Assembly (NCBI GenBank): GCA_038363925.1
Contig: JAQQWL010000002.1
Span: forward strand, 3,162,001-3,226,000
Source: Apiospora phragmitis
Taxonomy: Eukaryota > Ascomycota > Sordariomycetes > Amphisphaeriales > Apiosporaceae
DNA: 64,000 nt
Direction of reading: 5' to 3'
A program made the translations under genes and the position numbers. Each line of letters starts with the position of its first letter. The stretch's first letter is position 1. The notes below the pieces were generated by a model. The model searched no databases. It was not told the origin of the DNA and worked only from the letters and a program-made list of their open reading frames with translations. Below, piece after piece: positions 34,667 to 44,527 of this stretch.

Positions 34667-35531
34667 GTCGTTGTCGCGTAATGGCGGGTCGACACATGGA
34701 TGGACTCGAGAGCGGCAGGACTTGGGCAGGAAGTGAAGTAATGAACACGAGCGATGCAAATTAAACCAAGCTTTTCCCCCTAGTCAATGAAATCTTATAA
34801 TCTGCGCACAAGAAACGAAGGCTGCTTGTCTCTACAGCTTTGTTTTGTTCCAGATCCCTGAGCGCCAACCTGTCCTCAGCGCCACAGACAACTTAGCTGA
34901 CACCGGATCGACATGCAATTATTATTTTTAGCTGTCCCAATTGCGTCGCATTGCCCCAGTACAGGCGCAGGGCGCAGGGTCGTGAGCGAGCTGTTCTTGC
35001 CACGGAGCAGGGAACGTTTAATCCCGCTGAGCATTAATGGGTCTCTGCTGTGATTGGGTCCAGCTGGGTCTGCATCAGCTGTCGCCGGACTATCTATGAC
35101 CCGCTGGGAGCTTATCGATACGCATCATGGCTTTTCCCGATGACATTCACGAGCTTCCCATTGGCCCGGATTGGATCGGACTTATCGGTCGTCGTTCGAT
35201 CTCTATGTCATCGGCATCGGCAACTTTAGGAACCCTTGGGTTTGTTAGCAAGCAACAAGAGGCAACGGCTACGAATATCAACCAACAAACAAGCTGTAAT
35301 CGAACCATTGCAGCACATCTGCCCCAACACCTGGATTCCCAACCCAACAGAGTGCGGTTGGTTCCCTCTTGTGTCTTTCTTTTAACGCTACCTAATTACC
35401 CTTTTCTTGTTACCTCCTTTGACAATCGCACCGCACCTCGAGAAAGCAAGAACGCCGCTGTCCGAAGGCGAATGTGGCAAAATCTTCAACTTCGCCTCCA
35501 GTAATAGTAAATCCAGAGAAAGCCGACCACG
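34667..35531. promoter_or_regulatory. shared divergent promoter region of ARMH3-like gene and ISA1
   Basis: 865 bp between two genes transcribed outward. A run of open frame (35127-35504 +) has no recognisable product and is probably 5' untranslated sequence of ISA1 or chance. No specific operator could be identified. Confidence 0.5.
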
Positions 35532-36311
35532 ATGAATGCGCCGCGCATAGTCTTGGAGAGGAGGACAGCCTCGCTGCTGTTTGGTCGCCCAGTCACTGCC
35601 CCGTCATCTTTCCGACCGTGTCAGCACATGTTGCGACAATTTGCGCAAACCAGTCAGCGAAGCGCATCCGAGAAATTAGAGACAACAACACCTCGAGCCT
35701 ACCAGCCATACCCGCTATCGCGACCACCGCCTCAACCGCGCAGTAATGACATCCCCGATACCTCGATAGCCGGTCCTGTACCTCAGGCCCCTGAGACGAG
35801 GACCCCTCAGTCGTCCGCATCAGCTTCCTCTCCATCCACAACCAGTCCCGACCCTACCGTGAATGAGAAGGAAGCCCAGAAGACCAAACGTGTAGCCCCG
35901 CCAGAGCGCAAGCGGAAGCTCCGACCGCGCAAGGCGGCAATGAAGCTTACACCCACCGCTGTGGAACACCTGCGAAACCTCGTCGAGGGACCCGAGCCGA
36001 AGCTGATCCGAGTCGGCGTGCGCAATAGGGGGTGCAGCGGACTCGCATACCATCTCGAGTACGTCGATAAGCCAGCCGCCTTTGACGAAGAGGTTGAGCA
36101 GGATGGGGTCAAGGTGCTCATCGACAGCAAAGCCCTGTTCAGCATCATCGGAAGTGAAATGGACTGGGTGGAGGATAAGTTGAATGAGCGGTTCGTTTTC
36201 AGGAACCCCAATATAAGTAAGCCCTTCTCCGTCCTAACAACATCACGGCTTCGTGCAGCTAACCATCTCGTAGAGGAAGAATGTGGTTGTGGCGAGTCGT
36301 TCATGGTGTAA
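35532..36311 (+). CDS. ISA1: mitochondrial iron-sulfur cluster assembly protein Isa1
   Basis: A-type Fe-S assembly protein that acts with Isa2 and Iba57 in mitochondria to make [4Fe-4S] clusters for lipoate synthase, aconitase and others. Two exons, 35532-36216 and 36274-36311, with a 57-nt intron (GTAAGC..TAG) whose removal gives NPNIKEECGCGESFMV at the end, the family signature. Product 240 aa. The N-terminal ~120 residues are Arg/Ser/Pro-rich with no acidic cluster at the start, as expected for a mitochondrial presequence and linker. The HesB-like domain starts at about 136 (MKLTPTAVEHL). The three cluster-binding cysteines are C168 in NRGCSGLAY and C232 and C234 in CGCGESF. Neighbour upstream, divergent: ARMH3-like gene. 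Confident identification; only the N-terminal Met is a choice. Confidence 0.95.
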   Translation: MNAPRIVLERRTASLLFGRPVTAPSSFRPCQHMLRQFAQTSQRSASEKLETTTPRAYQPYPLSRPPPQPRSNDIPDTSIAGPVPQAPETRTPQSSASASSPSTTSPDPTVNEKEAQKTKRVAPPERKRKLRPRKAAMKLTPTAVEHLRNLVEGPEPKLIRVGVRNRGCSGLAYHLEYVDKPAAFDEEVEQDGVKVLIDSKALFSIIGSEMDWVEDKLNERFVFRNPNISKPFSVLTTSRLRAANHLVEEECGCGESFMV

Positions 36312-37421
36312 GATGGGAATGGTATTGTGCGTCGAAGCATTGAGGATACCACAGCACATTGCATAAGGCGGCGTTTTGGGCATTTGATTTGAGAGTGCGT
36401 ACGAATGCTAGAAGGCATTTCCATGTTTAGCATGCGAGTATTGTAATACTGTATTACGCTGATGTTTAGCAATCGAGAGTTGAACACTTTGTGTCCGACT
36501 GGATACATACACTCACTACCCGAACATCCTCTGCCGTTGTATTGATAATGATTACCTATGACTGTTCAGTCTTAGAATGTATTCAGAGATAACAAGGCAT
36601 TCTTTTTCCAACTGCGAGTCACCCCCAAGAATAATTAACACCTGGGATCATATCTATTAATGACTCGAAGGCCACGATGAACCACAACCACCACTTGACT
36701 TTTACAGTGTAATGAACTTCACCTACTTACGAGAGGAGCCGGCCATGCAAACTATGCACCCTGCCCTAAGTAGCCTTTCATCTCAGCAACCTTCTTGTGC
36801 TTCATTTGGAGTATTCACCTCGGCACAACCGGGCTATACACCGCTCAGGTCTCCACCCCCAGAAATGTCAGGTCGCCGAACCGGTGGGTTCCCGAGGTGT
36901 TTGGTTTTTACTATTCATGCTCCCAAAAGCGCCAGTTGTCATCTGAAATTTCGTTTTCAGAAACAGATCGGCAATGCACGTGGCTTCCGGTAAACAATAT
37001 TGTGGAAATTACAGTAAGAATGAAAGATCAAGGCAGTGCGGCCCGTCCAACATCTCCATTCAACGATGGCATGCTTACTACGGATAGAGTCTCCACCATC
37101 TACAACACTGGGTCCTACGCTCATAGTTTCTATCTTTAGACTCATATGGCAAGTAATAGGATCGTGATGTTTACTGTCCGGCTTCAGTGATATGATATCA
37201 GCGCTCAATCTGCGCTTACAAGCCGAGGTTTGGTGGGAATATGGGGTGATTATAAGAGTTCGTGAAAGTGTCGCTCAAATGTCTTCCCTTTTTCACCATC
37301 CAACAACGAGTAGCATCAAAGAACATTGCCTCTTAACAGTTCTCACTCAAAAGCCCAGCTCTTCAACTTCTAATTCTACTATTACATACCACCAACCATC
37401 AAAACTCCCCAACCCGCCAAG
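36312..37421. other. intergenic region upstream of the secreted-protein gene
   Basis: 1.1 kb without a recognisable gene. The last 150 bases are AC/CT-rich, typical of a fungal 5' leader (AACTCCCCAACCCGCCAAG before the ATG). Confidence 0.55.
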
Positions 37422-38113
37422 ATGAAGTTCACCATCGCCACCCTTTTCCTCGCCGCGGTCGCCTCTGTCTCAGGCGCCGCCATCAACATGGAAGAGCGCA
37501 GCAGCAGCAGCCTCGAGGAGCGCGGCAGTAACATGTCCCAGAAGGACTACGATCGGGAGACGGGCGTGCTGAAGGAGCGCGGCCTGTGCCGCTCCTACAA
37601 GGGCGACATCCCGGGCTACTCGGACTACAAGAAGCTGTGCGCGCCCAAATGCGGCGACCAGAAGGCGCTGATGGCCAAGGCCAACAAGAGCGGAAAGGTC
37701 CAAAGCGTCAGCTGCCTCATGAACACCAAGGCGCCCCCTACTTCAGCGACCCCAAGGGCAAGAGCTACACGCTGGGCGAGTGCAAATGCAACCTCCCGCT
37801 CGTCAACTGGGCCGGCGAGACCTTCGTCGCCTCGCTGCCTGCCCTGGGCCGGGTCACCTGCGCCGTCTGGAAGGAGGCCGCCAAGAGCGCCGCGCAGATC
37901 CTCTCGGGCGTCAACGGCGCCGCCGGCGCCAAGACGGGCATCCAGACCCTCATCAAGGTCGCCAAGATGCTGAAGAAGCAGGGCAAGGGCGCCACCGAGT
38001 GGGAGGAGTACGTCAAGAAGCACGTCGCGGCCGGCGACGCCTGCAAGTTCGACATCAAGCAGATGTTCGAGGACGCCGTCAAGGTCGCCGACTCCGCCAT
38101 CCCCAACGTCTAA
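37422..38113 (+). CDS. small secreted protein, unrecognised, one frame break
   Basis: I do not recognise the family. The ORF starts with a classic signal peptide (MKFTIATLFLAAVASVSGA, cleavage around residue 19), followed by a polar pro-like region with EER motifs (LEERG, LKERG) and a domain with paired cysteines (GLCRSY, LCAPKCGD, SCLMN, GECKCN, TCAVW, DACKFD), eight in all. The C-terminal third is a lysine-rich helix (TLIKVAKMLKKQGKG). The first frame runs to about 37735 and the conserved-looking continuation (YFSDPKGKSYTLGECKC) is in the next frame. One extra C in the C5 run 37734-37738 makes a single frame of 230 aa ending at 38113, so the break is probably an indel in a homopolymer. No intron fits. 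It could be a secreted effector-type or cell-surface protein; no function is claimed. Confidence 0.78.
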
Positions 38114-38888
38114 ACAGCTTGATCGCCATGCTCGGTTACTCTATTGTTTTCTTGTCCAATAGGTTCGGGTCAGACGCACACAGCCGGATGGAATCTGCTG
38201 GCTATGAGGATGGCGACGGATGGTGACGCATACACGACTGGGTGCAATACATACATGCGCCCAACCCTTCTTGTTCTATATAGCACTCTTACCCCCTGTA
38301 AATACACCCAGAAAATATTTCTCCATCTTCACATTTTATCCCACGTGACGGTATCAAACGCCGGACGATATCAGTGAGAAAAGGGGTTGACAGCTTGAAA
38401 CGTGTTACACTAACGAGAGAGTAGGCCGCATGCTTTTTTATTTGCATATTTCAAAAACATACCAAAGCAGCTACTATTTCTACGACGTCCATTGCTAGTA
38501 CCGTTTCTCAGAACTCATATATAAATGTGTCTGGTGCCCTGTACAGGCGGGCCAGTCTCTACACTATATATTGAATTTAATAATGATATATCATCAAGAA
38601 GGCTTGACTGGCCAGCCGCATGCAAAAGTTGAAGTGTTCGCAACGTCATTGACTCTCGCATCTTCGAGAAGCCGCCAGATTGCGTAGCCCCTGAGGTAGA
38701 TCCAGAGTCGTGTCGCTGGGTTCGTGGATCTGGACTTGTGACAGCTTGTTCCTCAAGAGGCCCCAGTTCCAATGGTTGCCATCTCGCGTCTTCTCACGGA
38801 CGACCTCTTCACATTGGGAAGACATGGAAGGGGCTGCCCTGTTGATGGCTCGTGATACAAATTATCTTGTATGTAGACATCTATTACT
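38114..38888. other. intergenic region left of the pogo element
   Basis: No recognisable gene; short frames only. Confidence 0.6.
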
Positions 38889-38890
38889 TA

Positions 38891-38934
38891 ACGTACGTCA
38901 CCCCATAATTGACCCCCCCTGTAATTGACCCCCC
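38891..38934 (+). repeat. left terminal inverted repeat of intact pogo element
   Basis: 44 bp, pairs with 40709-40752 with one mismatch. It includes two AATTGACC units followed by C runs. Confidence 0.9.
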
Positions 38935-38986
38935 AATAAAATTAAAGCTATAAATTGACCACCAACTCCAAATAGTCACCATTCCT

Positions 38987-40648
38987 TCAATTTTGGACTA
39001 TAATGCAATCGCTTTCGACTGTAGATACAGTAGATATCTCAGAATCCGATTCCTCAATTTCAAGCTGATCTGGCCCCTCCCTCGTACGTTGTATGCTCTC
39101 AATTGATGTAAATTTCGAATTCGGGCTAATCTGTACCCTTCGTTTCTTTCGTGGCCTTGCAAGCTCTAATTTCTCTTTTAAGGACTGGATTTGCAATTCC
39201 GCATTGACTAATAGATAGTCCTTCTCTTGGTATCCTTTTTGGATCTTCCTGAATAGCTGGCGTTGTGTAGTAAGGTCGCTTTGACCTAATTGGTGAAAGT
39301 GTCGAATCTGGCGCTCCAGATCAATGGACCTTTTTGGTGTTGACCATAATACACCATTAGCCAAAGGAGTTTGGATAGGTATGAGGGCCTTATATTGACT
39401 AGCTGAGGCCTGTGTTGTCTCTTCCGGTCGCTTTTGGTTGCTGTTTTCGAGTAAAAGAGGGCTGGTGAGTGGCTTGGCAACACATACGGGCCAAAGACCA
39501 CTACCACGCCAACCACCCTTGATATTCTGAGCCGATAAAGCCTTTTTACGGGCTCTAGAATAGCATATAAGGAAGTTCAGTTTACCGATAGGAGCTGAAT
39601 CCGTTAATAAGGACAGGAAACCGATCTCCTTCCGGTAATAAGTCTTCATAGCGGCGAAGACCCCAATATCGAGGGGTTGAAGAACGTGTGATGAATGAGG
39701 GGGTAAAAATAATAAGTAAATGTTATTCTGGTAGCAAAGGGACATGAAATCGTCGGTTGTATGACTGCCATGTCCATCCAGAATAAGTAAACGGGCATCC
39801 TTTGGGTCGTTCGGGGCGGTTTCCGGTATAAAGACCTCTTCGAGCCATTTGACGGCGATCTCGTCATTCGTCCAGCCTTTATTGCTCGTATCGAACTTCC
39901 ATCCTCGAAATTCATCGAGTTCATGGGGGAACCATTGCTCTTGGACCGATTTACCCTTGTAAATCACCAAAGGAGGGATGGCCCTGCCGACTGCCGATGC
40001 ACATTCCAATATGGTCGTCCAACACCTTGAACCAGGCTGTTTTTGTTGAATAGAACGTAGTTCCGAACTGCCTACTACAAGGCCATTGCCTCCTTGGCCT
40101 TCTAGGATACCGTGCTCGTCCATATTATGTCTGTTTTCAGGTTTAATAGCCTGGATTTGAGGTATACGTAATTTGGTTGAAAACCAAGACTTGATTACCT
40201 CAGTTGATGCCCCATTGATACGCTGGGAGTCGATACGACGTTGCCTCTTCGTCCGTAAGGCTGGGTGACGTCGAAGGAATGACTCTATCCAGTTTTTACC
40301 CAATGGCATAGGGTTGCCATGAAGGGCTAAAACGCGCTGAGCCAGTTCCTTGATTTGCGTATGCGTTGGTGCGACTCCAAGGGCTTCTTGGGCTAAAATC
40401 CAGTCTGCCAGATGCTTCTCTTGAACTGGAGAGAGCTTCTGATAGGCAGATTTTGATTCTCGACGTGATTGTCGGCCGTGAAGTCGACTAATAAGGGTAG
40501 ACCGTGGAATACCCCAATGAAGGGCAGCCTTATGAATAGATTTACCGCTTGACACATCTTGGATGGCGGCAGAGATGTCGCTTTCGGTATATGAACGCAT
40601 CATCGGTGAATTGGTATATATTTGAAAGAATGAAGTAATTCGGATCAA
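38987..40648 (-). CDS. pogo/Fot1-type transposase (DDE superfamily endonuclease)
   Basis: Transposase of the element, 553 aa in one frame; the likely start is one of the two Met at 16-17, giving about 537 aa. Order: an N-terminal psq-type helix-turn-helix (about 20-60, SIHKAALHWGIPRSTLISRL), a CENP-B-type DNA-binding domain (about 72-142, with NWIESFLRRHP), and a DDE-1 catalytic domain (about 170-380). The acidic triad is visible: D177 in NMDEHG, D291 in LILDGHGSH, and D327 in HVLQPLDIGVF. After it comes the family's GWRGSGLWPV motif. The C-terminal tail is basic (ARPRKKRR) then acidic. No stop or frameshift interrupts it, so it may be active. Confidence 0.95.
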   Translation of the reverse strand: MIRITSFFQIYTNSPMMRSYTESDISAAIQDVSSGKSIHKAALHWGIPRSTLISRLHGRQSRRESKSAYQKLSPVQEKHLADWILAQEALGVAPTHTQIKELAQRVLALHGNPMPLGKNWIESFLRRHPALRTKRQRRIDSQRINGASTEVIKSWFSTKLRIPQIQAIKPENRHNMDEHGILEGQGGNGLVVGSSELRSIQQKQPGSRCWTTILECASAVGRAIPPLVIYKGKSVQEQWFPHELDEFRGWKFDTSNKGWTNDEIAVKWLEEVFIPETAPNDPKDARLLILDGHGSHTTDDFMSLCYQNNIYLLFLPPHSSHVLQPLDIGVFAAMKTYYRKEIGFLSLLTDSAPIGKLNFLICYSRARKKALSAQNIKGGWRGSGLWPVCVAKPLTSPLLLENSNQKRPEETTQASASQYKALIPIQTPLANGVLWSTPKRSIDLERQIRHFHQLGQSDLTTQRQLFRKIQKGYQEKDYLLVNAELQIQSLKEKLELARPRKKRRVQISPNSKFTSIESIQRTREGPDQLEIEESDSEISTVSTVESDCIIVQN

Positions 40649-40708
40649 AATTCGTTGAGAAATTTCTTTTTGAATCGAAATGGCGGTGAATCGTGGTGGA
40701 GGTCGACA

Positions 40709-40752
40709 GGGGGGTCAACTACAGGGGGGGTCAATTATGGGGTGACGTACGT
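40709..40752 (-). repeat. right terminal inverted repeat of intact pogo element
   Basis: Partner of 38891-38934. Confidence 0.9.
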
Positions 40753-40805
40753 TATATGTTTACAACGGCTATAAATCTGTTACACTTAGAGTATTGGCTC
40801 GACGC

Positions 40806-42517
40806 CTACGCTTCCAAAGGGATCTCCACATACTCTACGACATCTTCCTGCCTTGGCCTCTTCTCCAACCTGGTAACAAAGTATGCAGCAACCAAGGTCG
40901 CAAAGCCACCGAAACGGAGAAACCAGACCACATCTCGAGCGGGATTTCCTTCTCCATGTCCCGATTCAGGGGATTGATGCTGCCATGTAATCCCCATCAA
41001 GCAAATGATGAGAATCTGCGGCAGGCAAATTGCCAGGTTATTAAGCCCATAGACCAGACCATGGCTGCGCGACCAGTCGGTTTCGGTCCAATGCGTCGGC
41101 GGGCGGGAGAGTTCCTCGCCTAGCAAGGAGAACGGCACTATGGCGTTGATACCGAAGCTGACTCCTACAATGCCAAAGAGGATTGCGGTTCCAAGGGCTG
41201 AGGAGACGAAGAACGTGCCCAGCATGGCGGCGGTGAAGCACAGCTGCGATACAACCCATAGACCGCGTGCTGTGCAGAAGTTTGCAAACCAGCTTCGAGA
41301 ATCAGTGGTATGAACAAGTGATGACCTAGGCAACACCATTGCTGCAAACATGGAGACAATGGAGTACACAACTGGTGCCAAGGCACCCATGTCGTGATGC
41401 GGGCTTCTGGTGCTCCCATCTTCTGGTTTTGCTTCTACACATGAGATTAGATTCAGGAGCCATCCATACTGTCGTAGCAGAGTACTTACCAAGACCGTTG
41501 ACGTATCTAAGAGAGTCATGTCAATAAATGCTAAGTGCAGGGGAGGAGAGGGTGTTTAAGCATACGTTACCGTGTAATATAGAAAGGGAAACATGCCCAG
41601 CCAAGTAAGGAACTGCACCATATAAATGGTCCTGATCTGGCTCGATGCGCCAAGAAAGATGCTTCGGATGATCCTCAAGTTTCCTAATCCGCGTTTCTCT
41701 TCCTGTAATGAAGGCCCCGCCAGCCGCTCCTTCGTGAGAAAGCAGGTGACGGCGATGGTAATCGAGAGGTACAATGCTGTGGGAATGCTTGCGCGGGAGA
41801 AAACAGTCTTGTCAAGCCTGTCGATTCCATGCCAAAGATCCAAGTAAGCCGTGAGGAAGGCAAAAGCTCCCCCAAAGCTGCTATGGCGACCGGCCCAAGT
41901 ATTGGCCTCGGACTGTTGCACAGGCGTGCAGTCAACGGTGATCAGGGCGCGCAGTCCCACGTGGACGGCCTGGATGGCCACAAAGACGATGAAGGTCAGG
42001 GCGACGGGCAGTACGACCATAATCCCTCCCCGGGTCTCATGCGAAGCTGTCCCTCGACGAATTGCTTGGGGAACAATATTCACCCAGGCCAGAGATAGAA
42101 TTGACAGGATCAAAGCGATGACCCCGGTGATGATGAACGGCTTTCGCCTCCCCCAACGAGAGAGGCATCGGTCACTCCAGCTCCCAAAAGCCGGCTGGAA
42201 AACAGCACCGCATATTGGGCCCGATAATAAGGTGAGGGTGGTCTCTGACGGACTAAGGCCAATGGCTTGGAGATGAATCTGCAACAGGGGCAGCGATGGC
42301 AGTTTAGAAATCCATATCCATGTCATGGTGGTAACGAGGGAGCACTCACAACAGCTTGGCCCGAGAACAGGGCAAGGGCAGCTTGCAATCTAGCGTAACA
42401 TACTGTCAGTCGACCAAGGACAGCCCGTCTCAAGCCATAAACGGAAACTTACCCTCCAAACCCGATCGTTGTCAAGGCGGGATGGGAACAGTGTGTTCCA
42501 TATTCGCGTGACCTCAT
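40806..42517 (-). CDS. MFS transporter of the sucrose/glucoside (GPH-like) type (487 aa, four introns)
   Basis: Plasma-membrane or vacuolar proton-coupled sugar transporter of the major facilitator superfamily, similar to fungal sucrose/maltose carriers of the SUT type. Five exons on the minus strand: 42517-42453, 42389-42350, 42278-41566, 41506-41490 and 41434-40806; the introns (63, 71, 59, 55 nt) restore one frame of 487 aa. The diagnostic loop after the second helix is SWSDRCLSRWGRRKPF. Further hydrophobic helices follow (FIITGVIALILSILSL, VVLPVALTFIVFVAI, and in the last exon LGTAILFGIVGVSFGINAIV and LNNLAICLPQILIICLMGI). The fourth exon is only 17 nt. Next to it, beyond a 2-kb gap, is a divergent Zn2Cys6 regulator. 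Substrate cannot be told from sequence. Confidence 0.92.
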
Positions 42518-44527
42518 CGAGCTATCACAGAGTTGCGAAGGCTCAAGAGAGAGCAAAAGCCAGATACAGGATCAACCGTAAAGCTAGCCAGGTAGGTACT
42601 GAGTAGATCGAAGCATGGGACATAGACAGCTGTGAGAAGGAGTGACGATCAGTGAGCTGAGTAAGATGGCTTGAGAGGGCTCGGGTGAGAACGAGCAAGT
42701 ACCTACAGCGGTTATATGTGTGTGTGTGAGATCTACCCCTGTCTGGCCGTTAGCTCCTAGCACGAAATTGTCATCAGCTTACTGCAAACCACTATCGATC
42801 TTGCAGCCAGGACACGAGCGAATTGTCATTCCTTGGCGTGTCCTCACTGATATTGAGGTCATCGGTGCTTCGGGAAGAGCTCTGTTGGGGAGGACGCTTG
42901 GTACAGAGCTGAGCCGGCGCAGCAGGAGAAGACGGGTCGATATAAAGTTGCCCCTGGACGGGTGGAGCCAGGCGTAATCTTAATCGACCCCACGGAGATG
43001 TCGATGGTTTGGTTTTCGGAATCACGGCGAGACGGATACGATTTCGCAGAAATTAGGCTCTGCTTAGAGCTCCCCAATTTTGATCAACCATCAGTAACCA
43101 TAAGAATCAGAGGGCTGAGTACCTACCGCTTTAGTAAGGAGGTGATCAACTTGGCTCACTGCCTTTATCTGATATCAGAAACAGATGTATGGTTCTCAGG
43201 ACTTTGACCTTGGGCCTTGTTGCATGCGGGCTCCCATTCGATATACTCTTGCGACTCGTGGAAGCAACGAACTTGCCCGATGCTTCTTCACGGGTATCTT
43301 TCTCGATCTGCAACTTCAACGTCAGTGCCAAGGCTGAGGTGGGTCTCCTAAAGTGATCGCTCGCGCAGACCCATGGGAGAAACTGACCTGGGCAAATACA
43401 AAGTCGGCAGGTTCATCAACGGGCACGGCGGCTTGCTTGAAGCCAAATTGCGCGCCCCTGTGTTTCCTGTGTCGGTTTGCATGAGGCTTCGAAGGGCTTC
43501 GAAGGTGGGAGGGTCGCGTGTACCCGTTTTACGAGGTCCGAAGGGGCCGGGGTTCCATCGTGGTTCTCCACTTACCCCGGATCCACGGCAAAAGCAGCGA
43601 GTTTGGGATTTCCCAGTGTATCTTTCTCGTGAGGTAATGCGCGGCATTCTCTCTTCGCCTCCTCTCATCCTTGCTTCGACCCCGGGCCGACACACAAGCG
43701 GGAGCTAGCACGGGAACCGGTGACACCTCTACCCCAGGGGAGGGGGCTACAGCACGGCCGAGTCCGGAGACGCGGACGGATTTGAGCATGCCAATCCCGC
43801 CTATGTGATGGACGGTGTTCTAGAGAAGGGTTATCACTATGAAGAGGGGTATATCTTGAGCATTTGCCCTCAGCTACATTATATTGTGATAAATTCCGAG
43901 CTCGTTTTTCATAGTTAAACCACCATACCTAAGAGCCAGATATAGTAGGAAGTGGTTTCAAGTTTTGACTTACCACTCTTGTAGAGGGTGGTGGACAGTC
44001 CATTCTCGTGGCCCTCCTGAGGATCTTATAATACGAGCAGCTCAGCCAGCAGGCCTGGCGGTCGTAGATGGGCCTCCTAGCTGCTCAGTCTAGACTGTTC
44101 TGTTGTCGCGGTCGGAGAATTCGCTTAATAAGGAAAGAGTTTATTATTGAGACGAGAACCAAATTTATATTAACTCTTAATATACTTACAGTAAGTTTTT
44201 TGTATAGTGACGGATCTTTTAAATAGGGGCTTATAATTATAAGCAAGCCTAATATAGAACTGTGGCTGTGTTATTTACAGGGGTAGACACGCGTTAATTA
44301 ACGCCTACTTACATACGAGAGAGGCAGAGCACAGCCCCCTTGGAACATTTGTACGGCGTCAGCTTTTTTCGCGAAGCAAAACTCGTTTTCTCGTTTCTTC
44401 ACGCCATGGAGAGAAAAGCAAAGAAAAACTCCAAACAACCAACGGTCAGGTTGTCAAAGTACAGCAGCATATTTGCGTGCTATTGCATACCCGCGGCGGC
44501 TCGGCTGCAATTAAGGACTCCCAAGCG
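42518..44527. promoter_or_regulatory. 2-kb divergent intergenic region between transporter and Zn2Cys6 regulator
   Basis: No gene seen. Short (GT)n tract at about 42717-42728. The part 44.1-44.3 kb is AT-rich with TTAATTAA-like sequence and may be a remnant of a repeat, but I found no ends. Promoters of both neighbouring genes must lie here. Confidence 0.5.

Larger units (their letters stand above)
38889..40754 (-). mobile_element. intact pogo/Fot1-type DNA transposon
   Basis: 1862-bp element (38891-40752) flanked by TA duplications (38889-38890, 40753-40754). Terminal inverted repeats are 44 bp with one mismatch, starting ACGTACGTCACCCC. Each end contains repeated AATTGACC motifs followed by C runs (left: 38907, 38923, 38953; right, inverted: 40729 and, with one change, 40713), probable transposase binding sites. 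It holds one uninterrupted transposase gene. Composition is ordinary and there is no RIP signature, unlike the old pogo element at 7.1-24.9 kb, from which its terminal repeats also differ. Confidence 0.93.

Noticed and set aside
35127..35504. 125-codon frame upstream of ISA1
   Set aside because: No recognisable domain, low-complexity composition; more likely leader or promoter sequence.
43960..44330. AT-rich stretch with TTAATTAA and a small imperfect palindrome, possible repeat remnant
   Set aside because: No matching ends, no coding remnant and no second copy in the window; too weak to call.
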